DNA of 64,000 bases from Bradyrhizobium sp. 4 (GCF_023100905.1 NZ_CP064686.1:6758001-6822000); one strand, 5' to 3'; shown: positions 15,846 to 24,563, numbered from the stretch's first letter. The notes: generated from the letters alone by a model not told the origin. Translations and numbers: made by a program.

Positions 15846-16598
15846 ATGCCCTCCCACGATTTCCGCGGCCCTCGCCTGTTCGTCGATGCCCCCCTCGCCC
15901 AGGACGGCAGGATCGAGCTCGACCGCGACCAGAGCAATTATCTCGGCAATGTGCTGCGGCTTGCCGCCGGGGCCGAGGTCTTGGCGTTCAACGGCCGCGA
16001 CGGCGAGTGGCAGGCCGCCATCGAAGGCCGCAAGCGGCCGGATGGCCTCGTCATCCTCCAGCAGACCCGGCCGCAGGACCGGCTGCCCGACCTCGCCTAC
16101 GTCTTCGCCCCGCTCAAGCATGCCCGGCTCGACTACATGGTGCAGAAGGCCATCGAGATGGGGGCGGCCTCGCTTCGGCCGGTGCTGACCCGGTTCACCC
16201 AGGCTTCCCGCGTCAATACCGAGCGGATGCGCGCCAATGTCGTCGAGGCGGCCGAGCAATGCGGCATTCTCAGCATCGCCACCGTTGGCGAGCCGATGCC
16301 GCTGGAGCGCTTCCTCAGCCAGCGCGCCGCGGGCCGCCTGCTGATCTTCTGCGACGAGGCGGCGGAGCTCGAAAACCCCATTCAGAGCCTGCAAGGCGCA
16401 GACGCGGCGGCAGGCGTCGACGTGCTGATCGGCCCCGAAGGCGGCTTTGCCGATGAAGAGCGGGCGCTGCTGCTGCGGCAGCCGAAAATCCTGCGGCTGG
16501 CGCTGGGACCCCGGATCATGCGGGCCGACACGGCCGCAGTGGCCGCGCTGGCGCTGGTGCAGGCGGTGCTGGGCGACTGGGCTGGCGAACGCGGCTAA
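15846..16598 (+). CDS. rsmE: 16S rRNA (uracil1498-N3)-methyltransferase
   Basis: 250 residues. RsmE methylates N3 of U1498 in 16S rRNA in assembled small subunits. The N-terminal PUA-like domain covers about 1-75 (RLFVDAPL, VLRLAAGAEV). The C-terminal SPOUT domain carries KHARLDYMVQKAIEMG, TRFTQASRVN, EAAEQCGI, IGPEGGF and LGPRIMRADTA, the last two forming the knotted AdoMet site. Length is normal for the family. Confidence 0.96.
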   Translation: MPSHDFRGPRLFVDAPLAQDGRIELDRDQSNYLGNVLRLAAGAEVLAFNGRDGEWQAAIEGRKRPDGLVILQQTRPQDRLPDLAYVFAPLKHARLDYMVQKAIEMGAASLRPVLTRFTQASRVNTERMRANVVEAAEQCGILSIATVGEPMPLERFLSQRAAGRLLIFCDEAAELENPIQSLQGADAAAGVDVLIGPEGGFADEERALLLRQPKILRLALGPRIMRADTAAVAALALVQAVLGDWAGERG

Positions 16599-16607
16599 GG
16601 CACGTTG

Positions 16608-17615
16608 CTATTCGCCTCGTAGCGATCGGTTTAGGGTCTCCGAAGGCAACTCTCCGAAAGCCTCTCTGTAGCTCGCTGCGAACTCGCTGAGATGCCAGAA
16701 ACCATGCGCAAGCGCACAGGACTTCACACTCCGGCCCGCTCGACCGGTGCGCAGTTGCTTGCGCACCGACCAGAGGCGTAAGACCCGGCTATAGCGATGT
16801 GGGCTCATGCCGCAGATGGCCCGTGTCGCACTCTGGAGAGTCCGGACCGACACGCCCGCCTGCTCCGCCAGTTCGGTCGTCTTGTGCCAGATCATCAGAT
16901 CGCGCCGAATCAGTTTCTCCATATCAGCTACGATCCGGCGATAATGCTCGGCGGTGGATGAGACAGGTCCGCTTGCGACGCTGGACCAGATCGCCGCGTC
17001 CATCGTGCTGAGCAGTGACTGTTCGACAAATTTTTGCGAAGCTGGCTCGTTCAAGAAGTCTGGGTCATTTGCTGCGGTTTCAAGCGAGATCGAGATCAGA
17101 CGGCGCAGCGAGGCAAGCACGTCCGGCGCCGGATTCAGCAAATGGCATCCATCGCCCAATTCAGGCAATGGCTCCCGCCCGGATGGACTGAAGTAGACCA
17201 CTGCCAGCAGACGCCCCTCCGGCTCATGCACCAGGCAATCTGAATCACCTTTCAATACGAGGACAGAACCGCCCATCGATTGCCCGTTGATGCGGGCAGA
17301 GGTCACGTGATCCATCGGTACCGCCACTGCGGCAGCATTGGTGAACTGATAGCCTCGAATGATCCGGGGGAAGGTTTTCAACAGCGACAGGGTCAGGGTC
17401 GGCAAGGTGAGCCGGGCACGCATGATCGCTGTCACCCCGGCCGACAACGGCATGCTCGATGCGCCGGCGTATTTCTCGGTCTCGCCGAAATGATCGATGT
17501 CATACGAATTGAGCTCGAGCGCCGAGGACGGCTTGAGATCCTGGAACGACATCAAGCGATCCGCCGCTCTCTTTTGCATTCCCTCGCGAGCAGGGACTAG
17601 ACGGCTTTGATCCAT
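16608..17615 (-). CDS. AraC family transcriptional regulator
   Basis: 335 residues from the Met at 17615 (a second Met at 17552 is possible). The C-terminal third holds the two helix-turn-helix motifs: TELAEQAGVSVRTLQSATRA and the second around SVKSCALAHGFWHLSEFAASY ending REAFGELPSETL. The N-terminal part resembles the AraC-binding-like domain of regulators that sense small aromatic or lipid ligands. The flanking genes (rsmE, hisZ) are housekeeping, so the target is not evident; it may act on a distant locus. Confidence 0.88.
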   Translation of the reverse strand: MDQSRLVPAREGMQKRAADRLMSFQDLKPSSALELNSYDIDHFGETEKYAGASSMPLSAGVTAIMRARLTLPTLTLSLLKTFPRIIRGYQFTNAAAVAVPMDHVTSARINGQSMGGSVLVLKGDSDCLVHEPEGRLLAVVYFSPSGREPLPELGDGCHLLNPAPDVLASLRRLISISLETAANDPDFLNEPASQKFVEQSLLSTMDAAIWSSVASGPVSSTAEHYRRIVADMEKLIRRDLMIWHKTTELAEQAGVSVRTLQSATRAICGMSPHRYSRVLRLWSVRKQLRTGRAGRSVKSCALAHGFWHLSEFAASYREAFGELPSETLNRSLRGE

Positions 17616-18283
17616 GTTCTGCTGCTTACTTGGCCTTCTTGGAAACGGCGATTTAGCGCCACGCAAATCATCCGGCCCGTTGACGCCGGCGCGCCGCAGT
17701 CGCGGAGCATTGAGATGGCATGAACGATCAGAAGGTCGAGTGGATCGAATTCGTCTTAGTGCCGGAACATGTCTCAGATCGAAAACAGCATATAGGCCAG
17801 CGTGTGTCGCGCGACCGGATACCATCGGTTGCGTTGCACATGAATCGGAAACCAACTCGCATTGTAAACGAAGGCTCTGCGAACGGATCGTCCCCCTACC
17901 CAAATTGAGTATGCTACCGGTGGAGCATTCTCAAACGGGCCGAGCAGCTCGCGGATGGGGGTGAGTCCGAAGGCGGCCGGAGCTTTCCGCCCCAGGCGAC
18001 CCATTCCTCGTGGAGGCGCCCGGAGACGTCCTGGCCCGAAATGAATGAGGGTGAGGCCTCCCTACCTGTCCCGGTCGGGCGCAGCCTTCGGTATTATAAT
18101 ACCCCGAATCGATCCGAGACCTGATTTGGGCTTCGCCTCCTGTGATGACCGCGCCTCGCTCCGACGCTGTTAAGCGATTGATCCTTTGGAGGTCGAAACC
18201 GCTTTCGGGCCATGCTAAGGCCTGCGGCAATTCGCTCCCCTTGCTTGCCCTGCCCGGTTCCACCGGGACGATGGACCCCTGAG
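17616..18283. other. Long intergenic stretch upstream of hisZ
   Basis: About 670 bases. A 62-codon frame at 17720-17908 has no convincing ribosome site. A perfect 14-base AT-rich palindrome lies at 18090-18103 (annotated separately). In many relatives hisS precedes hisZ; here it does not, so this stretch may mark a past insertion or rearrangement. Confidence 0.5.
18090..18103. promoter_or_regulatory. Perfect 14-base palindrome GGTATTATAATACC
   Basis: The palindrome stands out as AT-rich in a GC-rich setting and includes a TATAAT that could serve as a -10 element. No good -35 is seen 16-18 bases upstream. It is 180 bases before hisZ. Operator or promoter function is inference. Confidence 0.4.
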
Positions 18284-19435
18284 ATGACCGCGACCGCCAC
18301 CTCACATGCTGCCGGCTCCGCCGCCTGGGCGGATACGCTGCTGCTGTCGTTCGCGCAGGCCGGCTATGTCAGGGCCGAGCCCGCGATCCTGCAGCCGGCC
18401 GAACCGTTCCTGGATCTCTCCGGCGAGGACATCCGCAAGAGCCTGTACCTGACCACCGACCTCTCCGGCGAGGAGCTCTGCCTGCGTCCGGATCTGACCA
18501 TTCCGGTGGCCCGCGATTACCTCAGCTCTGGCCGTGCCGGCCAGCCGGCCGGGTTCAGCTATCTCGGTTCGGTGTTCCGCTACCGCAATGGCCAGAGCAG
18601 CGAATTCCTGCAGGCCGGCATCGAATCGTTCGGCCGTCAGGACCGCGCCGCAGCCGACGCCGAGATGCTGGCGCTGGCGCTGGAGGCGACCGCCGCGTTC
18701 GGCGTCCGCGACGTCGAGATTCGCACCGGCGACGTGGCGCTGTTCAACGCGCTGCTCGACGCGCTCGACCTCTATCCGGTCTGGCGCCGCCGCCTGGTCA
18801 AGGATTTCAACCGCAAGATCAGCCTGGAGCAGGATCTGGAGCGGCTGGCGGCCGCGACCACCGCGACCCGCAGCGAATATGAGGGCGTGCTCGCGGCGCT
18901 CGCCGGCTCCGACCGCAAGGCGGCACTCGCTTTCGTCACCGATCTGATGTCGATCGCCGGCACCACCAATGTCGGCGGCCGCACCACCGCCGAGATTGCC
19001 GACCGCTTCCTCGAGCAGTCGACGCTGAAGGGCGGCGCGCTGCCGCGCGAGGCCATCGCCGTGCTCAAGCGTTTCCTGTCGATATCGGGTAACCCCGACG
19101 ACGCCGTCGCCGAGCTGCGCGCGCTCACCAATGATGCAAAGCTCGACCTCAGTGCTGCGATCGACCAGTTCGAAAGCCGGGTCGGCTTCATGGCCGCGCG
19201 CGGCATCGATGTGAAGGGGACGCGGTTTTCGACCGCGTTCGGGCGCGGGCTCGACTACTACACCGGCTTCGAATTCGAGCTGCATCACCGCGGCAACGGC
19301 GCCGAGCCGCTGGTTGCCGGCGGCCGCTATGACGGGCTGATGACCCAGCTTGGATCGGCCGAGCCGATCCCGGCGGTCGGTTTCTCGGTCTGGGTGGATG
19401 CGCTGACCCGGATCGGCCGCAAGGTGGGAGCTTAA
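18284..19435 (+). CDS. hisZ: ATP phosphoribosyltransferase regulatory subunit
   Basis: 383 residues from the Met at 18284. HisZ is a histidyl-tRNA-synthetase-like protein that has lost tRNA charging and activates short-form HisG in the first step of histidine synthesis. Class II synthetase-like motifs remain: LRPDLTIPVARDYL, FSYLGSVFRYRNGQSSEFLQAGIESFG and GRGLDYYTGFEFELHH, with AGGRYDGL near the end. The C-terminal anticodon-binding domain of true HisS is absent, which supports HisZ. It is separated from hisG by three bases, forming a two-gene operon. Confidence 0.95.
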   Translation: MTATATSHAAGSAAWADTLLLSFAQAGYVRAEPAILQPAEPFLDLSGEDIRKSLYLTTDLSGEELCLRPDLTIPVARDYLSSGRAGQPAGFSYLGSVFRYRNGQSSEFLQAGIESFGRQDRAAADAEMLALALEATAAFGVRDVEIRTGDVALFNALLDALDLYPVWRRRLVKDFNRKISLEQDLERLAAATTATRSEYEGVLAALAGSDRKAALAFVTDLMSIAGTTNVGGRTTAEIADRFLEQSTLKGGALPREAIAVLKRFLSISGNPDDAVAELRALTNDAKLDLSAAIDQFESRVGFMAARGIDVKGTRFSTAFGRGLDYYTGFEFELHHRGNGAEPLVAGGRYDGLMTQLGSAEPIPAVGFSVWVDALTRIGRKVGA

Positions 19436-19438
19436 GTC

Positions 19439-20416
19439 ATGAGCGCGCCATTCGTTCTGGCCGTTCCCTCCAAGGGCCGCCTGCAGGAAAACACCGAGGC
19501 CTTCTTCGCCCGCGCCGGGCTGAAGCTGTCGAAGGCGGGCGGCGCCCGCGACTATCGCGGCACGCTCGCGGGCCTCGACAATGTCGAGGTCGCCTATCTC
19601 TCGGCGAGCGAAATCGCCTCGCAACTGTCCCGCGGCTCGGCGCATCTCGGCGTCACCGGCGAGGATCTGGTGCGCGAGACCATCGCGGACGCCGACAAGC
19701 GCGTCTCCCTGATCGAAGGCCTCGGCTTCGGCTATGCCGACGTCGTCGTCGCGGTGCCGCAGGCGTGGATCGACGTCCGCACCATGGCCGACCTCGACGA
19801 CGTCACCACCGGCTTCCGCGAGCAGCATCACATGCGCATGCGGGTCGCGACCAAGTTCATCAACCTCGCCCGCGCCTTCTTCCAGAGCCAGGGCATCACC
19901 GATTACCGCATCGTCGAAAGCACGGGCGCGACCGAAGGCGCGCCGGCCGCCGGCAGCGCCGAGTTGATCGTCGACATCACCACGACCGGCGCGACCCTCG
20001 CCGCCAACGGATTGCGGGTGCTCGACGACGGCGTGATCCTGCGCAGCCAGGCCAATCTGGTCGCCTCAAGAGACGCCGATTGGTCGCCGAAGGCGCGGGA
20101 GACCGCGCGAATCATCCTCGATCACATCGCGGCGCGGGCGCGGGCCAACAAATACCGCGAAGTCCGCACCCGCTTCCGCCAGTGCGACGCGGCCATGCTC
20201 ACAGAGGCCCACGAGCGCTTCGGCGTCGAAGCCGCGTTCGGCGGGCCGACCTCGTCGGGCATGCTCACACTGCACTGCCCGCCGGGCCAGCTCTATGCAC
20301 TCGCGAGCTTCCTGCGCACCCATGGCGCCGAGACCGTCTCGGTGGTTTCGCTGGATTATGTTTTCGACCGGGACAACCCGCTGTTCGCCAGGCTCGAGGC
20401 GTTCCTGCGGCAGTGA
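19439..20416 (+). CDS. hisG: ATP phosphoribosyltransferase
   Basis: 325 residues. HisG condenses ATP and PRPP, the first and feedback-controlled step of histidine synthesis. The start shows LAVPSKGRLQE, then GVTGEDLVRE, TKFINLARAFF and the PRPP-binding stretch AELIVDITTTGATLAANGL. The protein extends some 90 residues past the usual short-form end (CRFRQ-like RTRFRQCDAAML onward, ending VVSLDYVFDRDNPLF), so it is longer than typical HisZ-dependent enzymes of about 210-230 residues. Confidence 0.95.
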   Translation: MSAPFVLAVPSKGRLQENTEAFFARAGLKLSKAGGARDYRGTLAGLDNVEVAYLSASEIASQLSRGSAHLGVTGEDLVRETIADADKRVSLIEGLGFGYADVVVAVPQAWIDVRTMADLDDVTTGFREQHHMRMRVATKFINLARAFFQSQGITDYRIVESTGATEGAPAAGSAELIVDITTTGATLAANGLRVLDDGVILRSQANLVASRDADWSPKARETARIILDHIAARARANKYREVRTRFRQCDAAMLTEAHERFGVEAAFGGPTSSGMLTLHCPPGQLYALASFLRTHGAETVSVVSLDYVFDRDNPLFARLEAFLRQ

Positions 20417-20516
20417 GCCCAAAGTTTGTTGAGCAATTCCGTTCAGCGTAGCGACAGCAAACGGCAGCTACCATATGCTGTTGAGATGACCTTGAACGCC
20501 TCTGGAACCTTGATCG

Positions 20517-21563
20517 ATGACGCTGGGCTCTGACGTTTCCGGCATGACGACCATCGCGGCAAGCACCGCCGCGAAGGGACTGTCGATTGTCGTCCCGCTC
20601 TACAACGAAGCGGCGGGCCTCGCCGCCCTGCACCAGCGCATCTGCGATCTCGCAAAGACCTTGCGTCAGCGCTATCGCTTGGCTTGCGAGGTCGTCTATG
20701 TCGACGACGGCAGCGCGGACGCGACGCTGTCGATCGCCCGCTCGCTGCCGGCCGACGCGGTCGACGTCCAGGTGGTGTCGCTGTCGCGCAATTTCGGCAA
20801 GGAGGCCGCGCTGATGGCCGGCCTCGACCATGCCCGGCTCGGCGCGGTGCTGTTCATGGACGGCGACGGCCAGCATCCGCCGTCGCTGGTCGAGCGACTG
20901 GTGCGGCATTGGATCGAGGACGGCTACGACGTCGTCTATACCGCCAAGGCGCATCGCGACAACGAACCGTTCCTGCGGCGGCTCGCCGGGCGCGGCTTCT
21001 ATGCGCTGATCAATTGGGGCGCGCGCCAGAAGATTCCCGAAGACGCCGGCGACTTCCGCCTGCTGTCGCCGCGCGCGGTCGCAGCACTGAGGCAATTGCC
21101 GGAGCGCAACCGCTTCTTCAAGGGCCTTGCGAGCTGGATCGGCTTCCGCCAGATCCGCGTCGATTACGAGCCCGCGCCGCGCACCCATGGCGTGACAACC
21201 TTCAGCGCCGCGCGTCTGCTTGGTCTTTCGATCGAAGGCGTCACCTCGTTCTCGGTGGCGCCGTTGCGCTTCGCCAGCCTGCTCGGCGTGATCCTCGCCG
21301 GCGGAGCGTTCCTGTTCGGTCTGTCGATCCTGTGGGAGGTCTTGACCACCGGCAAGCAGGTGCCCGGCTATCCCTCACTCGTGATCGGCCTGATGACGAT
21401 CGGCGGCGTGCAGCTCATCATGATCGGCATCGTCGGCGAATATATCGGCAAGATCCTCTCCGAGCTGAAGGCGCGCCCGATCTACTTCGTCGCCGAGCAC
21501 AGTGAAAAGCATTTCGAGACCGACAAGGCTGACGACGCCTCGAAGAGGACGGCGGCCGAATGA
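20517..21563 (+). CDS. Polyprenyl-phosphate glycosyltransferase (GT2, DPM1/ArnC/GtrB-like)
   Basis: 348 residues; a second Met at 20544 is an alternative start. The GT2 domain (about 20-240) shows LSIVVPLYNEAAG, VYVDDGSADAT, LSRNFGKEAALMAGLDHA and FMDGDGQHPP, followed by two C-terminal transmembrane segments (about 245-270 and 280-310), the layout of enzymes that attach a sugar to undecaprenyl phosphate. Its last codons overlap the deacetylase start by four bases (ATGA). Together they resemble lipid-linked amino-sugar synthesis modules. Confidence 0.9.
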   Translation: MTLGSDVSGMTTIAASTAAKGLSIVVPLYNEAAGLAALHQRICDLAKTLRQRYRLACEVVYVDDGSADATLSIARSLPADAVDVQVVSLSRNFGKEAALMAGLDHARLGAVLFMDGDGQHPPSLVERLVRHWIEDGYDVVYTAKAHRDNEPFLRRLAGRGFYALINWGARQKIPEDAGDFRLLSPRAVAALRQLPERNRFFKGLASWIGFRQIRVDYEPAPRTHGVTTFSAARLLGLSIEGVTSFSVAPLRFASLLGVILAGGAFLFGLSILWEVLTTGKQVPGYPSLVIGLMTIGGVQLIMIGIVGEYIGKILSELKARPIYFVAEHSEKHFETDKADDASKRTAAE

Positions 21564-22405
21564 ACGCGGCCGCGCCGCCGCGGCGGATCTGGCTCTGCGC
21601 CGACGATTACGGCATCAGCCCGGGTGTCAATCGCGCCATCCGCGACCTGATCGAACGCGGCCGTCTCAACGCCACCTCGGTTATGATGGTGGGACCTGCG
21701 GTCGAGCGCAGCGAGATCGAAGCCCTCCAGACGGCAGCGCAAGCGAGCCCGCGCTGCGCGATCGGATTGCACGTGACATTGTCGGCACCGTTCCGGCCGC
21801 TCACCATGCATTTCCGCCCACTCGACGGCGACATGTTTCTCCCGTTTCCGAAGCTGCTGCGCGCGGGTCTTGCGCGAAGGCTCGACCGCGAATTCTTTCG
21901 CAACGAAGTGAAGGCGCAGCTGGCAGCCTTCGCGGAAGGGTTCGGGCGCGCGCCTGACTTCGTCGACGGCCATCAGCATGTGCAGCTCTACCCGCAGGTG
22001 CGCGACGGCTTTATCGACGCAGTCGCCGAAGTCGCGCCAAAAGCCTGGGTGCGCCAAGGCGGCCGCGACCTGCCGCTGATGCAGCGGCTGGCTTCACCGA
22101 AAGCCATGGTGCTCGATATCCTCAGCGCGCAATTCCGCCGCCGTGCCGGCAGCGCGGGCCTGAGCTTCAATCCCGGCTTCGCCGGCGCCTATGATTTCAC
22201 GCAGGCGGCCGATTTCGGCGAGCTGATGCGGCAATTTCTCGAAGGCCTGCCGGATGGCGGCCTCATCATGTGTCATCCCGGCTTCGTCGACGACATCCTC
22301 ACTGGGCTCGACCCGATGACGGATGTCCGCGAACGCGAGCACGCCTATCTCGCCGGCGATGCCTTCGCGCGCCTGCTGACGGACAGCGGCGTCACGCTGG
22401 GGTGA
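21560..22405 (+). CDS. ChbG/HpnK (YdjC-like) family deacetylase
   Basis: 281 residues. The metal-binding residues of this deacetylase family are present: ADDYG (14-18), GLHVTLSAP near 74, DGHQHVQLYP near 135 and MCHPGF near 236. Members remove N-acetyl groups from chitobiose, hopanoid-linked glucosamine or lipid-linked GalNAc. Translational coupling to a polyprenyl-phosphate glycosyltransferase argues for a lipid-linked N-acetyl-hexosamine substrate at the membrane rather than chitin breakdown. Confidence 0.88.
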   Translation: MNAAAPPRRIWLCADDYGISPGVNRAIRDLIERGRLNATSVMMVGPAVERSEIEALQTAAQASPRCAIGLHVTLSAPFRPLTMHFRPLDGDMFLPFPKLLRAGLARRLDREFFRNEVKAQLAAFAEGFGRAPDFVDGHQHVQLYPQVRDGFIDAVAEVAPKAWVRQGGRDLPLMQRLASPKAMVLDILSAQFRRRAGSAGLSFNPGFAGAYDFTQAADFGELMRQFLEGLPDGGLIMCHPGFVDDILTGLDPMTDVREREHAYLAGDAFARLLTDSGVTLG

Positions 22406-22488
22406 AACCGACAGTTTGCGAGAAAGCCGCCCTCCGGGCAGCTTGTCGCATACCGAAATTTAATCCAGCCGGCACTGTTGGGGCCACA

Positions 22489-22536
22489 ATGGAACCCTAC
22501 ATCTTCCTCGCGCTTGTTTTGCGCGAGGGAGACTGA
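22489..22536 (+). CDS. Possible 15-codon upstream ORF / leader peptide
   Basis: ATG at 22489 to TGA at 22534-22536 encodes a short hydrophobic peptide starting MEPYIFLALVL. It ends two bases before the ATG of the DUF2076 gene, and a hairpin (22506-22528) lies within it and reaches into the Shine-Dalgarno of the next gene. This is what a translational-coupling leader would look like, but at this length chance is a real alternative. Confidence 0.3.
   Translation: MEPYIFLALVLREGD
22506..22528 (+). promoter_or_regulatory. Hairpin overlapping the DUF2076 ribosome-binding site
   Basis: CCTCGCGC and GCGCGAGG pair perfectly around a TTGTTTT loop. The right arm contains the GAGG of the GAGGGAG Shine-Dalgarno for the gene starting at 22539, so folding would hide that site. 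Confidence 0.45.
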
Positions 22537-22538
22537 CC

Positions 22539-23375
22539 ATGACGCCGCAGGAACGCCAGCTCGTCGACGAGCTTTTCGACCGGCTTTCGAAACTGGAAAA
22601 TGCACCGCGCGATCCCGACGCGATCGCTGCGATCTCCGACGGCCTGCGCAAGGCGCCTGGCGCGATCTATGCGCTGGTGCAGACCGTGCTGTTGCAGGAC
22701 GAAGCGCTGAAGCGCGCCCATGCCCGTATCCAGGAGCTGGAGGCGGCGCAGGCGCCCGAACAGGCGCAGTCCGGCGGTTTCCTGGACACCATGCGCGACA
22801 CGCTGTTCGGCGGGGGTCCGTCGCGCGGCTCGGTTCCGAACGTGCCGCCGCGTGACTCGCGGCCGGTGTGGAACAGCGGCCAGGCGATGCAGCAAAGCCA
22901 GCCCGGTTATGGCCAGCCGCCCTACGGGCAGGCTTACGGTCAAGGTCCAGGTCAGGGCCCCGGTCAGGGCTATGGCGCGCCGCCGGTCGGCGGTGGCGGC
23001 GGTTCGTTCCTCGGAACGGCGGCGGCAGCCGCGGCCGGCGTCGTTGGCGGCTCGCTGCTGCTCTCCAGCATCCGCGGCATGATGGGCGGATCGCATCAGC
23101 AGGCCTTCGGCGACACCAATGCCCTGGGCGACCGCAGCGCTGGTGGAAGTCCCTGGAGCGGCAGCGATCAGTCCGGCGGCTCGCTCGCGCGTGATGCCGG
23201 CCTCGACGACATCGGCGCGAACCGCGGTGATGCGTCCCGGCAGGGCTTCGCCGACCACGCTTCGAACGACGACCAGAACTACAACGATCAGAACGACAAT
23301 GACGGCGGCAATGTCGACCTCGCCGACGACAGCGATTTCGGCGGCGGAGATGATGGCGGCAGCGATTACGCCTGA
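22539..23375 (+). CDS. DUF2076 family protein
   Basis: 278 residues. The N-terminal helical part (MTPQERQLVDELFDRLSKLE to about residue 70) is the conserved DUF2076 region, followed by a Gln/Gly/Pro-rich low-complexity segment with GQGP repeats (about 115-150), a hydrophobic Ala/Gly stretch (SFLGTAAAAAAGVVGG) and an acidic Asp/Asn-rich tail ending GGGDDGGSDYA. The family is periplasmic or ligand-binding by annotation only; function is unknown. The low-complexity regions are normal for it. Confidence 0.88.
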   Translation: MTPQERQLVDELFDRLSKLENAPRDPDAIAAISDGLRKAPGAIYALVQTVLLQDEALKRAHARIQELEAAQAPEQAQSGGFLDTMRDTLFGGGPSRGSVPNVPPRDSRPVWNSGQAMQQSQPGYGQPPYGQAYGQGPGQGPGQGYGAPPVGGGGGSFLGTAAAAAAGVVGGSLLLSSIRGMMGGSHQQAFGDTNALGDRSAGGSPWSGSDQSGGSLARDAGLDDIGANRGDASRQGFADHASNDDQNYNDQNDNDGGNVDLADDSDFGGGDDGGSDYA

Positions 23376-23401
23376 CGCTTTTTATCCTTGCTCCAAACCA
23401 G

Positions 23402-23430
23402 AACGGCCGCCGATGAGGCGGCCGTTTTGG
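23402..23430. terminator. Bidirectional terminator hairpin
   Basis: AACGGCCGCC and GGCGGCCGTT pair around GATGA, with flanking CCAAAC/TTTTGG. It sits between the converging DUF2076 and L,D-transpeptidase genes and could serve both. Confidence 0.7.
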
Positions 23431-23447
23431 TTCCGAGCGCTATGCGC

Positions 23448-24248
23448 CTACATCACGATGACCTTGGTGCCGACATTGACGCGGCCGTAGAGATCGATGA
23501 CGTCCTCGTTGCGCATGCGGATGCAGCCCGAGGAGACGTTGGTGCCGATGGTCCAGGGCTCGTTGGAGCCGTGGATACGGTAAAGCGTCGAGCCGAGATA
23601 CATCGCGCGCGCGCCGAGCGGATTTTCCGGGCCGCCTTCCATGTGCCTGGGCAGATCGGGGCGGCGCGCGATCATTTCCGCCGGCGGCGTCCAGGCCGGC
23701 CATTCGCGCTTGGCCGTGATCGACTTCACGCCGGACCAGGTGAAGCCGGGACGGCCGACGCCGATGCCGTAGCGCATCGCCCGGCCGTTGCCCTCGACAA
23801 GATAGAGGAATTTGTTCGGCGTATCGACCACAATCGTGCCGGCGCCTTCATTGCCGCTATAGTCAACGAGTTGTTTCTCGAATCTCGGGTCGAACTGACG
23901 CTGCCGCGGATCGACCGCCTCCTGCTGAAGACCTGCGCCCTGCGTCTGCGGCTCGCCCATCGGCGGCAGGCGGCGCTGGTCATAATAACCAGGCTGCTGC
24001 TGATACATCGGCTGCTGCGGAGCGTAGGCCGGACCGCGACCGGGCCCGTCACCGAACATGAACTCGATGAAGCCGCCGCCCATGTTCGCATTGGAGGCGA
24101 CACGCACCGGCGCAGGCGGCACTTGCGGCTGATAGAGCACCGCGGGCGGATCGTTCGGCACGCTATTGTCGAAGGCGCTGGCGCTGTTGGCGCCGGCAAT
24201 GAAGGTGCAAGCGCTGCCAAGCAGCGCGACAGACATTTTCTTGAACAT
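23448..24248 (-). CDS. L,D-transpeptidase (YkuD domain)
   Basis: 266 residues from the Met at 24248. A signal peptide (1-25, ending ASAF) is followed by a Pro/Gln-rich linker (about 30-115) and a YkuD domain from about 130. The catalytic signature is complete: HGSNEPWTIG with His226 and SSGCIRM with Cys242. Such enzymes cross-link peptidoglycan at 3-3 bonds or attach proteins to it in the periplasm; rhizobial genomes carry many paralogues. The gene ends against a shared terminator with DUF2076. Confidence 0.92.
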   Translation of the reverse strand: MFKKMSVALLGSACTFIAGANSASAFDNSVPNDPPAVLYQPQVPPAPVRVASNANMGGGFIEFMFGDGPGRGPAYAPQQPMYQQQPGYYDQRRLPPMGEPQTQGAGLQQEAVDPRQRQFDPRFEKQLVDYSGNEGAGTIVVDTPNKFLYLVEGNGRAMRYGIGVGRPGFTWSGVKSITAKREWPAWTPPAEMIARRPDLPRHMEGGPENPLGARAMYLGSTLYRIHGSNEPWTIGTNVSSGCIRMRNEDVIDLYGRVNVGTKVIVM

Positions 24249-24563
24249 CGACGTACTCTGTACTGTTTCGTCTAGATCACATGCGTCGTGGCGAGCTGAC
24301 CGCTGATCCGCATCCGCGACGTGGTCAATAAAGAGCAAAAGCCGTTTTGTTTGGTAAACGGAAACGCCATTTCGATTCACCACGTCGTCGGCAGCGGTGC
24401 AATTTGGCGATCAGCGTTTATTTTCGATGAACGCCTTGCACGCATGGTTAATCGCCCGTTTGCAAGCCGTCGCACACAACCGAGACGACAGTTCCGGCTG
24501 TGAACTTCGTGTTAAATCGCTTCTGCCTACAAAGACGCGTGAGTGAGGTGGGGGGAGTTCTTG
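24249..24563. other. Divergent intergenic region (transpeptidase / cheZ)
   Basis: 315 bases between divergent genes, moderately AT-rich, presumably holding both promoters. No clear -35/-10 pair or palindrome was recognised. Confidence 0.4.

Noticed and set aside
14976..16394. Reading the secreted-protein frame as a 472-residue protein
   Set aside because: The part beyond 15635 is antisense to rsmE and has shadow-frame composition; a signal peptide starts at 15635.
17720..17908. 62-codon frame starting MNDQKVEWIEF upstream of hisZ
   Set aside because: No convincing ribosome site or family; in a long intergenic region where chance frames are expected.
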